DNA of 64,000 nucleotides from JAJECS01 sp965243625 (lineage in GTDB: Bacteria; Chloroflexota; UBA11872), in the NCBI GenBank assembly GCA_965243625.1, contig CBDEVI010000002.1, forward strand, positions 1,984,001-2,048,000, given 5' to 3'. This document shows, piece after piece, positions 41,638 through 50,794 of the stretch. The translations under genes were made by a program, and so were the position numbers. Below the pieces are notes generated by a model. It was given only the letters and a program-made list of their open reading frames with translations. It was not told where the DNA came from and ran no database searches. Numbering within the stretch: the stretch's first letter is position 1; the number at the start of each line of letters is the position of its first letter.

Positions 41638-42356
41638 GTGATTGCGGCCGGCCCATGGAGCAGGCCGAAGACGACGGCCGTCGCCATGCCACTTCCCACC
41701 GCCACGGCTGCCGAGCCTCCGAAGCGCCGGCGATGCAGCGAGGACTGCGCGGCGCTTCCCATCACCATGCCCACCAGCAGGGCAACGGCGCCTCCGACCC
41801 CCAGGTAGAGCGGCGACTCGGTGGCCTGCACTCGCAGTCGTGTGAGCGCGCCTGCGTGCCCGGATACTGAAAAGGCCAGATCGATGTCTATCGGCGACTG
41901 GCCGAGCCGGTCGACGAGCTGCCCACCCGCGTACACATCGTTCCCCGTCGCCCCAACATAGAGTTCCGCCGGAGAGTCTTCGAGCGCGACGACCCGAATG
42001 GCAAGCGGTCCGGCCGGCAAGTCTACCGAGGCGATCGCGATTGAGATTTCCTGGAGTTCAGCGCCGGGTGGCGCCTCGAAGCGAGCCGAGCGGAGCGGCT
42101 GGCCATCCTCGGCGCGCAGGAGGTGAACGTTCGCGTCGGCTGCCGGACCACCTTCACTCCGCGCCCAGATCGTCACGGTGTCTATGGGACCGCCGGCGAA
42201 GGCGACCGACTGCGTGATCGAGCCAACGAGCGGTCCGAGCCCAAAGCTCGGCGCCACGGGATTCTTGGCGGTAATCAGCGGCTTCCATCCCAGGCCGACC
42301 GCGACCCCGAGCATCAACGCCAGCACCGTCGCGAGGAGCCAGACGGCGACCCTCAT
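41634..42356 (-). CDS. Small membrane protein with external beta domain (module 2 partner)
   Basis: The 240-aa protein has one N-terminal helix (VWLLATVLALMLGVAVGL), a beta domain (FGLGPLVGSITQSVAFAGGPIDTVTIWARSEG, then a second sandwich half), and two C-terminal helices. It is clearly homologous to the 240-aa protein at 63158: both share SPIDIDLAFS and the FGxGPxVGSxTQ start. The start at 42356 overlaps the large gene's stop (ATGA). The beta domain may bind a glycan or the large partner. Confidence 0.85.
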   Translation of the reverse strand: MRVAVWLLATVLALMLGVAVGLGWKPLITAKNPVAPSFGLGPLVGSITQSVAFAGGPIDTVTIWARSEGGPAADANVHLLRAEDGQPLRSARFEAPPGAELQEISIAIASVDLPAGPLAIRVVALEDSPAELYVGATGNDVYAGGQLVDRLGQSPIDIDLAFSVSGHAGALTRLRVQATESPLYLGVGGAVALLVGMVMGSAAQSSLHRRRFGGSAAVAVGSGMATAVVFGLLHGPAAIT

Positions 42357-44428
42357 GGACGCCGACCACCCGGCCGCGGCCGATGCGGCCACAGCGTCCA
42401 TGCGCCCCACGCGAAGAGCCCCGCCCACGCTAGGGCGTGGCCCGCCAGGAACGCCTGGTGCAAGCGATATTCAAGGACCAGAGGGCCTGCGGCGCCGGCC
42501 GCCGTGCGCACGCGCAGCAGGTCACGCGCCGACGGTTCAACGGTCGCGGCATGGCCCGGCACGTCAGCGGTCCAGAGTGGATCCCAGTGTTCCTGGGTGA
42601 AGATGTCGCGCGCATGCTCCCCGGCTGGCGGCAGGTCGATGACAAGGCGATGCATGCCCTCGCGCCTCCACGGTAGCTCAATCGGTCCACGAGGACTTGC
42701 CACGTAGACCCACGGATACGCCGGCTCGACCGTGCGAAACAGCTCGTAGTAGTCCGCGGTCAGCACAAGCGCCAGACCGTCGGTCCGGCGCAGAGCCTGG
42801 GCAAGCTCCCGACCGCGGAGAGTGGCCGTTGGCACGAGCACCCGGGACACGCCGTGGGCGCGGAGGGTGTCGGTGAGGTCGGGCGGGCCAGCCTCGAGCA
42901 GCGACACGAGACGGTCGCCGACCAGCGAGTCTTCCGTCGCGTAGGGCGTGGTGACGGAAAGAATCTCGACCGCGTGGAGGACGCGGTGTTGCTCCGACCA
43001 TTCGGGAAAGCGCATCGGCCACGCCGCCAACAGCGTGCGCGATGCCCCGGCGGCGTTCTGTCGGTCAATCTCCGCCGGCACTGTGCGCAACGACGCCGGG
43101 AACCGCTCCGGAACGAGGCTCAGCGACTGATCGTCCCAGAGCATGCGATGGACTCCGGGCACCATGAACGCCGCCAGCGCGATCCCAAGGACGGCAGTCT
43201 GGATCGTTGCAGTCACGGGGAGACGGCGGGGAGCGCATCGAACAAATGTCGCTGGAGCGAGGGCTAGTCCGGGCAGATAGGCCAGGGCCAGCGCGCCGGA
43301 GAGCTTGTCCGGTTCTCTGAGCGCCCAGCCGAGCGGGGCATTCGCGGCGACGGTCAGATAGCCCGGACGCAGCGCTTCGTGCCAACTGGCAATTTGAATG
43401 AGCGCCGTCACTCCGCCAACGACGGCGGCGTATCCGAGCACTCGGCGTTGCCCGGGCTGTCGCCAGAACACCATGGCCAGCACGGCCGCGGGAATCAGGG
43501 CTGCCATGCGCCACCCCGGCAAGGCGGTGGTGTCGGGCTTGAGGCCGGCGCCGAAGAAGGTGTGCCCCGTCAGCGTGAGGGTGTCGATGACGGTCTGGCC
43601 GCTCTCGAGCACCGGCTGGACATCGGTTCCTTCGGCGTATCTGGGGCCGGTGGGCGAACCGGCGGCTGCCGTGACCAGGAGCGGGACGAGGATGAAGGCG
43701 GCAAATACGGCAAAGCCGCCGAGGAACGTCAAGGCGGCGGCGCCGATCGGGAGGCGGGGGCCGCGACTGGTGACGGCAGCGTAGGCGAACCATCCGAGGC
43801 CCACGAGCAGGCCAATCGTCATGAAGTGCGGCGAGGTGGAGACGGCAAAGGCCAGCGCGGCGGCCGCCGCCAGCGCCCGGTGGGCGCGGGAGCGCCCGGT
43901 GGGCGCGCGCGTCGCCACCACGACGAGGCCGAGCACGAGCGGGAGGAGCACGGCGCTCACGTGCACCCCCAGCTGCTCCCATCGCGCCAGCGCCCAGGGG
44001 TTGAGTGCCCAAAACAGTCCCGCCAGCATCAGACCGAGGCGTATCGCAACCGGATGCGCGACTCGGACTTCCGGCCCCGCCATCAGTCGTGCCCCCAGAT
44101 ATCCGGCGAGAAACCCGAGGAGGTGCCAACTCAGCCAGTGGAACTTGCCCGCCGCCTCCGTGGTCAAATCAAACGCCTGAATGAGCAAGCCCCAGGGAAC
44201 GTAGGAGTACGTGCGCATGACATTGACGAGCCCGGTGCCGTATGAGGTGTCCCAGGCGCTGGTGAACCGACGGGTCCAGAACTCGTTGGCGAACGGATAG
44301 CCGAGATCGCCCTGAATAATCTCGCCCGGCGTCGCGACGACCCGCCAGCCCGCGACCAGCGTGAGCAGCAGCCCGAGCACAATCCAGGCCGAATCACGGG
44401 CCAGCAGCCGGGCGATACGAGTGGTCAT
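42353..44428 (-). CDS. Large polytopic membrane protein, GT-C-like (module 2)
   Basis: The 691-aa protein has about thirteen membrane segments in the first 450 residues and a short external domain after them. The first loop (IIQGDLGYPFANEFWTRRF) carries acidic residues as in GT-C enzymes. WHLLGFLAGYLGARLMAG and LFWALNPWALARWEQL recall similar proteins at 35791 and 56468. The C-terminal helix HALAWAGLFAWGAWTLWPHRPR is matched by the partial protein at 63877. The likely role is transfer from a lipid-linked sugar on the outer face. Confidence 0.8.
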   Translation of the reverse strand: MTTRIARLLARDSAWIVLGLLLTLVAGWRVVATPGEIIQGDLGYPFANEFWTRRFTSAWDTSYGTGLVNVMRTYSYVPWGLLIQAFDLTTEAAGKFHWLSWHLLGFLAGYLGARLMAGPEVRVAHPVAIRLGLMLAGLFWALNPWALARWEQLGVHVSAVLLPLVLGLVVVATRAPTGRSRAHRALAAAAALAFAVSTSPHFMTIGLLVGLGWFAYAAVTSRGPRLPIGAAALTFLGGFAVFAAFILVPLLVTAAAGSPTGPRYAEGTDVQPVLESGQTVIDTLTLTGHTFFGAGLKPDTTALPGWRMAALIPAAVLAMVFWRQPGQRRVLGYAAVVGGVTALIQIASWHEALRPGYLTVAANAPLGWALREPDKLSGALALAYLPGLALAPATFVRCAPRRLPVTATIQTAVLGIALAAFMVPGVHRMLWDDQSLSLVPERFPASLRTVPAEIDRQNAAGASRTLLAAWPMRFPEWSEQHRVLHAVEILSVTTPYATEDSLVGDRLVSLLEAGPPDLTDTLRAHGVSRVLVPTATLRGRELAQALRRTDGLALVLTADYYELFRTVEPAYPWVYVASPRGPIELPWRREGMHRLVIDLPPAGEHARDIFTQEHWDPLWTADVPGHAATVEPSARDLLRVRTAAGAAGPLVLEYRLHQAFLAGHALAWAGLFAWGAWTLWPHRPRPGGRRP

Positions 44429-44620
44429 TGAGACGGCTTCAGCTGGTCAGCGAAGACACGCGCCGGCGGCAGTGAGAGGCTACGTGCGTTGAGTACTATT
44501 CCGACCACCAACCCGTCAGGGATCCAGCGCGCTCACCGGCAACAAATGCACCGTCAGGCACCTTACCTTGTGGGTTGGCTGCAGCGATGATCCCGCGTCG
44601 GCCGCGCCCAGGGCTCGCGC

Positions 44621-45514
44621 ATGCGCCACGCGGCTGAATCGACTCCGACGCCGACCGCGTGGGAGCGGCTCGCCCACGTTCTGACGAATGTCGGGGACCT
44701 CTCCTATCGTCGTCGGATCCAAACCATTGCGGAGTACCTGGACGCCAAGCCCGAGCACCGCATTCTCGACCTGGGGGCCGGCGAGGGCTTCGTGAGCCTG
44801 GCCCTGCGTGAGGCCTTTGGGAGCCGCATCGTGGCGCTGGACGCCGCGCCGCCGATTCTGCACCAGGGCGTGGATCGCGACGTCCACGGGTCCCGACACG
44901 TTTGGCTGCTTGGCGACGGCGCCCAACTGCCGTTTCGCGACCGGACCTTCGACGGCGTGGTGTGCTCGGAAGTGTTGGAGCACGTGGAGGACGACACCGC
45001 CGTGGTGCGTGAGATTGCGCGCGTGCTCAAGCCCGGCGGCGTCGCCACGCTGACCGTGCCCTGCGCAAACTACCCAGCGCTGTGGGACCCGTTGAATTGG
45101 GTGCGTGAGCGGCTTGGGCTGGGGCACTTCAGCCCGGACTCGGGCTTCTGGGGCGGACTCTGGGCCATGCATCTGCGGCTCTATGGTCCGGATGAGTTTC
45201 GGCGGGTGGTTGCCGGCGACGAGCGCCTGGAAGTGACGCACTTCGAGGGGCTGACGCGATGGTGCCTGCCGTTCAACCACATGCTGCTGTGGACCGGCAA
45301 GCAGCTTTACGGGCGATTGCCGGAATCTTCGGCGGCCTACCGTTCGATGGAGAAGTTCGATTACGAACGCACGCCGCACCGCCGATTGAGCCTGAACCCG
45401 ATCACGTGGGGACTGCGACTGATGCAGGCGATCGATCGCCGCAATGACACGCTGCGGGATCCGTTTGGGCCAAGCACGAATCTGGCCATTCGCGCGGTTA
45501 GGAGATCTCCCTAG
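44621..45514 (+). CDS. Class I SAM-dependent methyltransferase
   Basis: The 297-aa protein has a SAM-binding motif I (ILDLGAGEGFVSLALRE) and a downstream acidic strand end (IVALDAAPP). FDGVVCSEVLEHVED is the motif IV region typical of the Methyltransf_11 group, and VLKPGGVATLTVP follows. It probably O-methylates a sugar or lipid in the glycan pathway. The C-terminal third has no further assignment. Confidence 0.9.
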   Translation: MRHAAESTPTPTAWERLAHVLTNVGDLSYRRRIQTIAEYLDAKPEHRILDLGAGEGFVSLALREAFGSRIVALDAAPPILHQGVDRDVHGSRHVWLLGDGAQLPFRDRTFDGVVCSEVLEHVEDDTAVVREIARVLKPGGVATLTVPCANYPALWDPLNWVRERLGLGHFSPDSGFWGGLWAMHLRLYGPDEFRRVVAGDERLEVTHFEGLTRWCLPFNHMLLWTGKQLYGRLPESSAAYRSMEKFDYERTPHRRLSLNPITWGLRLMQAIDRRNDTLRDPFGPSTNLAIRAVRRSP

Positions 45515-45569
45515 CCAGCGGGCGGCGAAACAGGGCAGAGATGTCCGCCGGTCTTGCGACGGGGGTCGG

Positions 45570-46718
45570 CTACGTCTGACGGTCCGCAATCTCCGCGAGT
45601 TCGCGCTCGGCAATGTCGGCCCAGTCGAGCGAGCGCACGCGGGCCAGTCCTCGTTCGGCAAGGTCCCGGCGCCCGGTGTCGTCGGCCAGGAGCCCCAAGA
45701 TCTCGTCGGCAAACGCCGACGCGTCGCCTCTCGGAACGGCGCGGAAGGCCTCGCCCCAGACTTCCTTGAGCTCTGGCAGATCGAAGGCGATCACCGGCAT
45801 GCCAAGCGCCATCGCTTCGCCGATCGCGATCGCCCAATTCTCTTTGAACGACGGGTGCAGGAATAGCCGCGCGGTGCGAAGGGTGCTGAAGGCCTGGGTG
45901 GCATCGAGAATCGGCCCCAAGAATTCAATATTGCCCTCGAGACCGAGCGCACGAACTCGCGCCTGGGCGGCCGGCATGTCAATGCCGCCACCAATGACTG
46001 CCAGCCTGGCGGTGGGCGACGCCGCCACGACGAGCTTCCAGGCATCGATGAGCGTGAATATCCCCTTCTCGGCCGAGACGCGCATGAGCGTCGCCGCGTC
46101 GAAGCGGCGGGTCTGTGTATCGCGGTCGATTGCCGCGAGCGTGGAGAGATTCACGCCGCAGGGAACGCCAAGAATGCGCCCCCTTGGGAACCCCAAGCCG
46201 ATGAGCTGCCGCGTCGTGGCGGGCGATACGGCGAGCACGCGGTTGGCCCCCAGCGCCGCCACGAGAAGCGACAGCCGCTCGGAAACCAGGAATGCCAAAG
46301 ATTGGTACCAGTGATGGCCCTCGCGTTGCCAGAATCTCCATGCCGGGATGTTGTGCGCCACTACCGCCCAGCGCACGCGGCGGCGGTACCAGAGCTTTAG
46401 CAGGAACCCAGGCAGGGTGTCGTAGAGCTGCTCGTTCGCGCTGACGATCACGTCTGGCTGAAGGCGGAGGAGTGATCGCGGAAGCCGCGCGCACACCGTG
46501 ATGGCGCGCAGCATGAACGACCACCGGCTCTCGCCGCCGTGCCAGGCGACAATATGGGGCCGCACCGTGAGGCCACGCCTCTCGAACAAGTCAGTGCTCG
46601 CCGCACTACCCATCAGGTGGACCTCATGGCCGGCGCGCGCCCAATGTCTGGCGACTTCGATGATCCGAATGTCCCCGCCGGCCACGCCGACGGCCTCTTG
46701 TCCGGCGATGCCGTTCAC
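45570..46718 (-). CDS. GT4-family glycosyltransferase with uncertain start
   Basis: The 382-aa protein is a close relative of the GT4 at 61541: both share IRI(I)E(V/I)A, HEVHLMGS and AIGEAMALGMPVIAFDLPELKEVWGEAF, a full GT-B C-terminal motif. The first strand expected for GT-B (RILLIVNG) is encoded in frame just upstream of the GTG at 46718, but no ATG, GTG or TTG precedes it before the in-frame TAG at 46773. Either a rare start (CTG at 46724 or ATT at 46730) is used or the natural start has been lost. Activity is therefore uncertain. Confidence 0.85.
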   Translation of the reverse strand: MNGIAGQEAVGVAGGDIRIIEVARHWARAGHEVHLMGSAASTDLFERRGLTVRPHIVAWHGGESRWSFMLRAITVCARLPRSLLRLQPDVIVSANEQLYDTLPGFLLKLWYRRRVRWAVVAHNIPAWRFWQREGHHWYQSLAFLVSERLSLLVAALGANRVLAVSPATTRQLIGLGFPRGRILGVPCGVNLSTLAAIDRDTQTRRFDAATLMRVSAEKGIFTLIDAWKLVVAASPTARLAVIGGGIDMPAAQARVRALGLEGNIEFLGPILDATQAFSTLRTARLFLHPSFKENWAIAIGEAMALGMPVIAFDLPELKEVWGEAFRAVPRGDASAFADEILGLLADDTGRRDLAERGLARVRSLDWADIAERELAEIADRQT

Positions 46719-47172
46719 GATCAGGAGAATGCGGATGGTTTCGGGCCTTGGCTTTCGCTCGAGCTCGTGAAGCTAGCAGAATGGCAGGGCGCGTCGTGGA
46801 CGCCGACCACGGCGAATAGTGGTCGGCCTACCGATCGGCCTGGGTGCTGGACGGGGCAGCGTTGGTACGATGGCGGAAGGAACACCGCCCGCCGGGATGG
46901 CATGAGGTTCTCCGGCCATGGGCGCGTCTATCCAGGCGATGTGCAATTCACCAAATCCCAGGCATCGAGCGCCGCCGCATGCTGCGGGCATGGCCGGCCC
47001 GTGGGCCCGTTCGGCGATCGAACCGTGACGGTGAACGCACGCTGACGGCTCGATTCGGCGCAGTGCCGCGACAGTCCAGATTGCCGTCGCGACGCGCACT
47101 CGGCATCTCCGGCGGCGCTGCCGCGGGAGTGAGCGCTGGACGCGCGATCGGTCCGATTCTGAAACGCCGCCA
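46719..47172. other. Intergenic region without a supported gene
   Basis: This 454-bp gap lies between divergent genes. It contains the orphan codons of the GT4 first strand (46719-46772) and GC-rich sequence with no repeat copy or clear promoter. Frames on both strands look like shadows. Confidence 0.5.
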
Positions 47173-48972
47173 ATGACCACCAAGCCAATCGTCACACTCG
47201 GCATCCACGAGGGGCTGATGGCCGCGGCCGCGCTCGTCGTTGATGGCGAACTCCGCGCCGCATGCGCCGAGGAGCGGCTGACGCGCCACAAGAACCAATC
47301 CGGTATCCCCCTGCGTGCGATCGAATCCGTGTTGGCTACGGCGGGGCTTTCCATCGACGACGTCAACGTGATCGCGCCGAGCACCCAGGACGCCATCATC
47401 CCGACAATTGGCGACGTGCCGACATCCGGGGCGACGGAGCGGTTTTTCGATGTTTACGGACTTGGCGGACGCTTGCTTGCGTCGATCGAGCGGCGCTGGC
47501 CCGCCAGCCGGGCCCTGACGGCGCCATCCGACTTCGCCCGACGGCTCGGCCGACCACTGCTCCAGCGCACCCGAGCCGCCGCCGTCAGCGCGGCAACCGG
47601 CGTCGATGCGCAGCGGATGGTGTCCTACGACCACCACTCGTCGCATGTCATGGCGCTGGCGGCAGTAGCCGGTCCCGCGAATCAACTTGTCTTCACGCTG
47701 GATGGCGAGGGCGATGGGTTGAGCGGATCGGTCGCGTGGTACCGCGCCGGACAGCCGCCCGAGCGGATCGGCTCCGTCTCGCGCAATGCTTCGCTCGGGC
47801 ACATCTATGCCGGCGTGACCGGACACCTGCGCATGAGGTCGCACCAGGACGAATTCAAGGTGATGGGCATGGCGCCATATGCCCACGCCAGCGCCCGCGA
47901 TGCCTGTCACGACCGACTGCGATCCCTGCTCCGGGTGGAGCGAGATTCGTCCGGAACGCCCGACATCAAGTCCTCGCGCGGCACGCGCCTCGCGCCGCGC
48001 TTCATCGGCGACTACGTGCGAGATTTCAGGTTCGACGCCCAGTGCGGGGGCGTGCAGGCACTCTGCGAAGACACCATCGTGGAGTGGACGACCGCTTGGG
48101 TGGAGCACGTGGGCCTCGACCGCGACGGCGTGGACGTCGGGCTTGGCGGCGGCGTCTTCATGAACGTCAAGGCCAACATGCGAATCGCGCAGCAAGCCTG
48201 GGCCAACTCGGTTACTCCGGTCCCGAGCTGCGGCGATGAGTCGTGCGCCGTCGGCGCGGCCTTCCTGGCATACATGGACGTTTGCGCAGCGGCCGGACGC
48301 GACGCGCAGATCCAGCCAGTCAACGACCTCTACCTCGGGCCGGCGTGGAGCGACGCCGACATCAAGCGGACCGTCGATCGCGCGAGCTCCGCACACGGCC
48401 TCCACGTGGAACACCCGGCGGATATTACGGATCGGACTGCCGCGTTGCTGGCCGACGGCCACGTCGTCGCGCGCTTTTGTGGACGCATGGAGTGGGGCGC
48501 CCGCGCCCTGGGGAATCGGTCCATCCTCGCCGATCCCTCGCGGCACGACAGCGTGCGCGAGATCAACAAGCGCATCAAGAGCCGCGACTTCTGGATGCCC
48601 TTCGCCGCCACGATTCTCGACGAGGCGGCGTCCGCCTATCTGCAGACGCCGCCCGCCCCGACCTCGCCGCACATGATGCTCGCGTTCGACACCATGCCCG
48701 AACGCTGGCACGAGATTGCCGCCGGGACGCATCCCTACGACCGCACCTGCCGGGCCCAGATTCTCGAGCGCCGCGCGAATCCGGAGTATTACCGCCTGAT
48801 CGAGCGCTTTCGCGATCGCACCGGAATCGCCGCCGTGCTCAACACCAGCCTCAATTTGCATGGCGACCCGATGGTGAACTCACCGGAAGACGCGCTGCGG
48901 ACACTCCTCGAAAGCGACCTCGCCTTTCTAGCTCTCGAGGACTTCCTGATCAGCAAGCCCATCGTCACCTAG
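47173..48972 (+). CDS. NodU/TobZ-type O-carbamoyltransferase, copy 1
   Basis: The 599-aa protein has the N-terminal Kae1/actin-like domain of carbamoyltransferases. DHHSSH (residues 153-158) gives the His residues of the metal site, VFTLDGEGDGLSGSVAWY follows, and GLGGGVFMNVKANM is the nucleotide-loop region. The C-terminal domain has NPEYYRLIERFRDRTGIAAVLNTSLNLHGDPMVNSPEDA, a conserved family block. These enzymes use carbamoyl phosphate and ATP to carbamoylate sugar hydroxyls, as in NodU and tobramycin. Here the target is probably the surface glycan. It is followed 10 bp later by a paralogue. Confidence 0.93.
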   Translation: MTTKPIVTLGIHEGLMAAAALVVDGELRAACAEERLTRHKNQSGIPLRAIESVLATAGLSIDDVNVIAPSTQDAIIPTIGDVPTSGATERFFDVYGLGGRLLASIERRWPASRALTAPSDFARRLGRPLLQRTRAAAVSAATGVDAQRMVSYDHHSSHVMALAAVAGPANQLVFTLDGEGDGLSGSVAWYRAGQPPERIGSVSRNASLGHIYAGVTGHLRMRSHQDEFKVMGMAPYAHASARDACHDRLRSLLRVERDSSGTPDIKSSRGTRLAPRFIGDYVRDFRFDAQCGGVQALCEDTIVEWTTAWVEHVGLDRDGVDVGLGGGVFMNVKANMRIAQQAWANSVTPVPSCGDESCAVGAAFLAYMDVCAAAGRDAQIQPVNDLYLGPAWSDADIKRTVDRASSAHGLHVEHPADITDRTAALLADGHVVARFCGRMEWGARALGNRSILADPSRHDSVREINKRIKSRDFWMPFAATILDEAASAYLQTPPAPTSPHMMLAFDTMPERWHEIAAGTHPYDRTCRAQILERRANPEYYRLIERFRDRTGIAAVLNTSLNLHGDPMVNSPEDALRTLLESDLAFLALEDFLISKPIVT

Positions 48973-48982
48973 GACCGGGACC

Positions 48983-50794
48983 ATGCAACCGACGACCAGC
49001 AAGCCAATCGTCACGCTGGGAATCAATGACGCAGCAGTGGCGGCAGCTGCGCTTGTGGTGGACGGCGAAGTCCGCGCGGCGTGCGCCGAGGAGCGGCTGA
49101 CGCGCACCAAGAACCAGCTGGGCATCCCTCGGCACGCCATCGCGACCGTGCTGGCGACAGAGGGCCTCACGATCTCCGACGTTGACCAGGTGGCGGTCAG
49201 CTCGGTCGGGGGGCTCGTCCCGACGATGCATGGCACCCCGACGTCTCAGTCAACGCAACGATTCTTCAACATCTATGACACGGCCTTGAACATCCTTGGG
49301 TCGATCGAGCGACGCTGGCCCGCGAGCCGAGCCTTCACGCTCCCGTCCGACATCGCCGCGCGCTGGTTCGGCCGGCGGATGGTCCAGCGGACGCGCGCCG
49401 CCGCATTGCTCGAGGCGAGCGGCGGCGACGCGCGGCGACTGAGGTTCTACGACCATCACACGGCCCATGTGATGGCCCTTGCGCCACTTGCCGCTCCGGG
49501 GCCGACGTTGGTGTTCACCCTGGATGGTGAGGGTGACGGCTTGAGTGGAAGCGTCTCGTGGTACCGGCACGGTCAGCCGCCCGAGCGGCTTGGCGCGGTG
49601 TCCCGCGATGCCTCGCTGGGGCACGTTTACGCCGCAGTCACCAGCCATCTGCGAATGCGACCGCACGAAGACGAATTCAAGGTCATGGGCATGGCGCCCT
49701 ATGCGCACGCCGGCACACGCGATGAGCTCTACGACCGCCTGCGGTCCCTCCTATGGGTGGAGCGATCACCCGCCGGCCCGCCCAACATCGTGGCTTCGCG
49801 CGGGACACGCGTTGCGCCGTGGTTCATCGGAGACTTCGTGGATGACTTCAGGTTCGATGCCCAATCCGGGGCCGTGCAACGGCTGTGCGAAGAGATCATC
49901 CTGCAGTGGACAACCGCCTGGGCGGAGTATCTCGGCCTCGACCGCGACGGCGTGAACATCGGGCTGGGCGGCGGAGTCTTCATGAACGTCAAGGCCAACA
50001 TGCGCCTGGCCAACGAGTCCTGGGTCAAGTCGGTGACGCCGATACCCGGCTGCGGCGACGAGTCGATGGCCGTCGGCGCGGCTTACCTCGGATACATGGA
50101 CATCTGCGCCGCGGCCGGGCGCCAGCCGCAGTTTCGGCAAGCCAACCACCTCTACCTTGGGCCGAGCTGGAGCGACGCCGACATCAGGCAGACCGTCGAT
50201 CGAGCAGCCGGCGAGCACGGGCTGCGCGTGGAGCGACCCAGGGACATTGCCGACCACACCGCAGCCTTGCTGGCCGACGGCCATGTGGTCGCGCGCTTTC
50301 GCGGCCGCATGGAGTGGGGGCCTCGCGCCCTCGGCAACCGGTCCATCCTCGCCGATCCCTCGCGGCACGACAGCGTGCGCGAGATCAACAAACGCATCAA
50401 GAGCCGCGACTTCTGGATGCCCTTCGCCGCCACGATTCTGGACGAGGCCGCCTCTACCTATTTGCAGTCGCCGCCCGCCCTGACCTCGCCGCACATGATG
50501 CTGACCTTTGACACCGTGCCGGACCGCTGGCACGAAATCGCCGCCGGGACGCATCCTTACGACCGCACCTGCCGAGCGCAGATCCTGGAGCGCCGAGCGA
50601 ATCCGGAGTACTACCGTCTGATCGAGCGCTTTCGCGATCGCACCGGAATCGGCGCCGTGCTCAACACCAGCCTGAACTTGCATGGCGACCCGATGGTGAA
50701 CTCACCGGACGACGCGCTGCGCACGCTCCTCGACAGCGAGCTTGCCTACCTAACGCTCGAGGACTTCCTCATCAGCAAGCCGACGGCCGCGTAG
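48983..50794 (+). CDS. NodU/TobZ-type O-carbamoyltransferase, copy 2
   Basis: The 603-aa protein has the same layout as copy 1: DHHTAH, FTLDGEGDGLSGSVSWY, GLGGGVFMNVKANMR, GDESMAVGAAYLG, and the C-terminal SLNLHGDPMVNSPDDA. Its N-terminal half is more diverged, which could mean a different sugar or carbamoylation position. The last 45 bases overlap the opposing gene at 50750-51868 tail to tail. Confidence 0.93.
   Translation: MQPTTSKPIVTLGINDAAVAAAALVVDGEVRAACAEERLTRTKNQLGIPRHAIATVLATEGLTISDVDQVAVSSVGGLVPTMHGTPTSQSTQRFFNIYDTALNILGSIERRWPASRAFTLPSDIAARWFGRRMVQRTRAAALLEASGGDARRLRFYDHHTAHVMALAPLAAPGPTLVFTLDGEGDGLSGSVSWYRHGQPPERLGAVSRDASLGHVYAAVTSHLRMRPHEDEFKVMGMAPYAHAGTRDELYDRLRSLLWVERSPAGPPNIVASRGTRVAPWFIGDFVDDFRFDAQSGAVQRLCEEIILQWTTAWAEYLGLDRDGVNIGLGGGVFMNVKANMRLANESWVKSVTPIPGCGDESMAVGAAYLGYMDICAAAGRQPQFRQANHLYLGPSWSDADIRQTVDRAAGEHGLRVERPRDIADHTAALLADGHVVARFRGRMEWGPRALGNRSILADPSRHDSVREINKRIKSRDFWMPFAATILDEAASTYLQSPPALTSPHMMLTFDTVPDRWHEIAAGTHPYDRTCRAQILERRANPEYYRLIERFRDRTGIGAVLNTSLNLHGDPMVNSPDDALRTLLDSELAYLTLEDFLISKPTAA

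Noticed and set aside
46948..48861. 637-codon minus-strand frame over the carbamoyltransferase
   Set aside because: The same kind of shadow is present over copy 2; the plus-strand genes have conserved family motifs.
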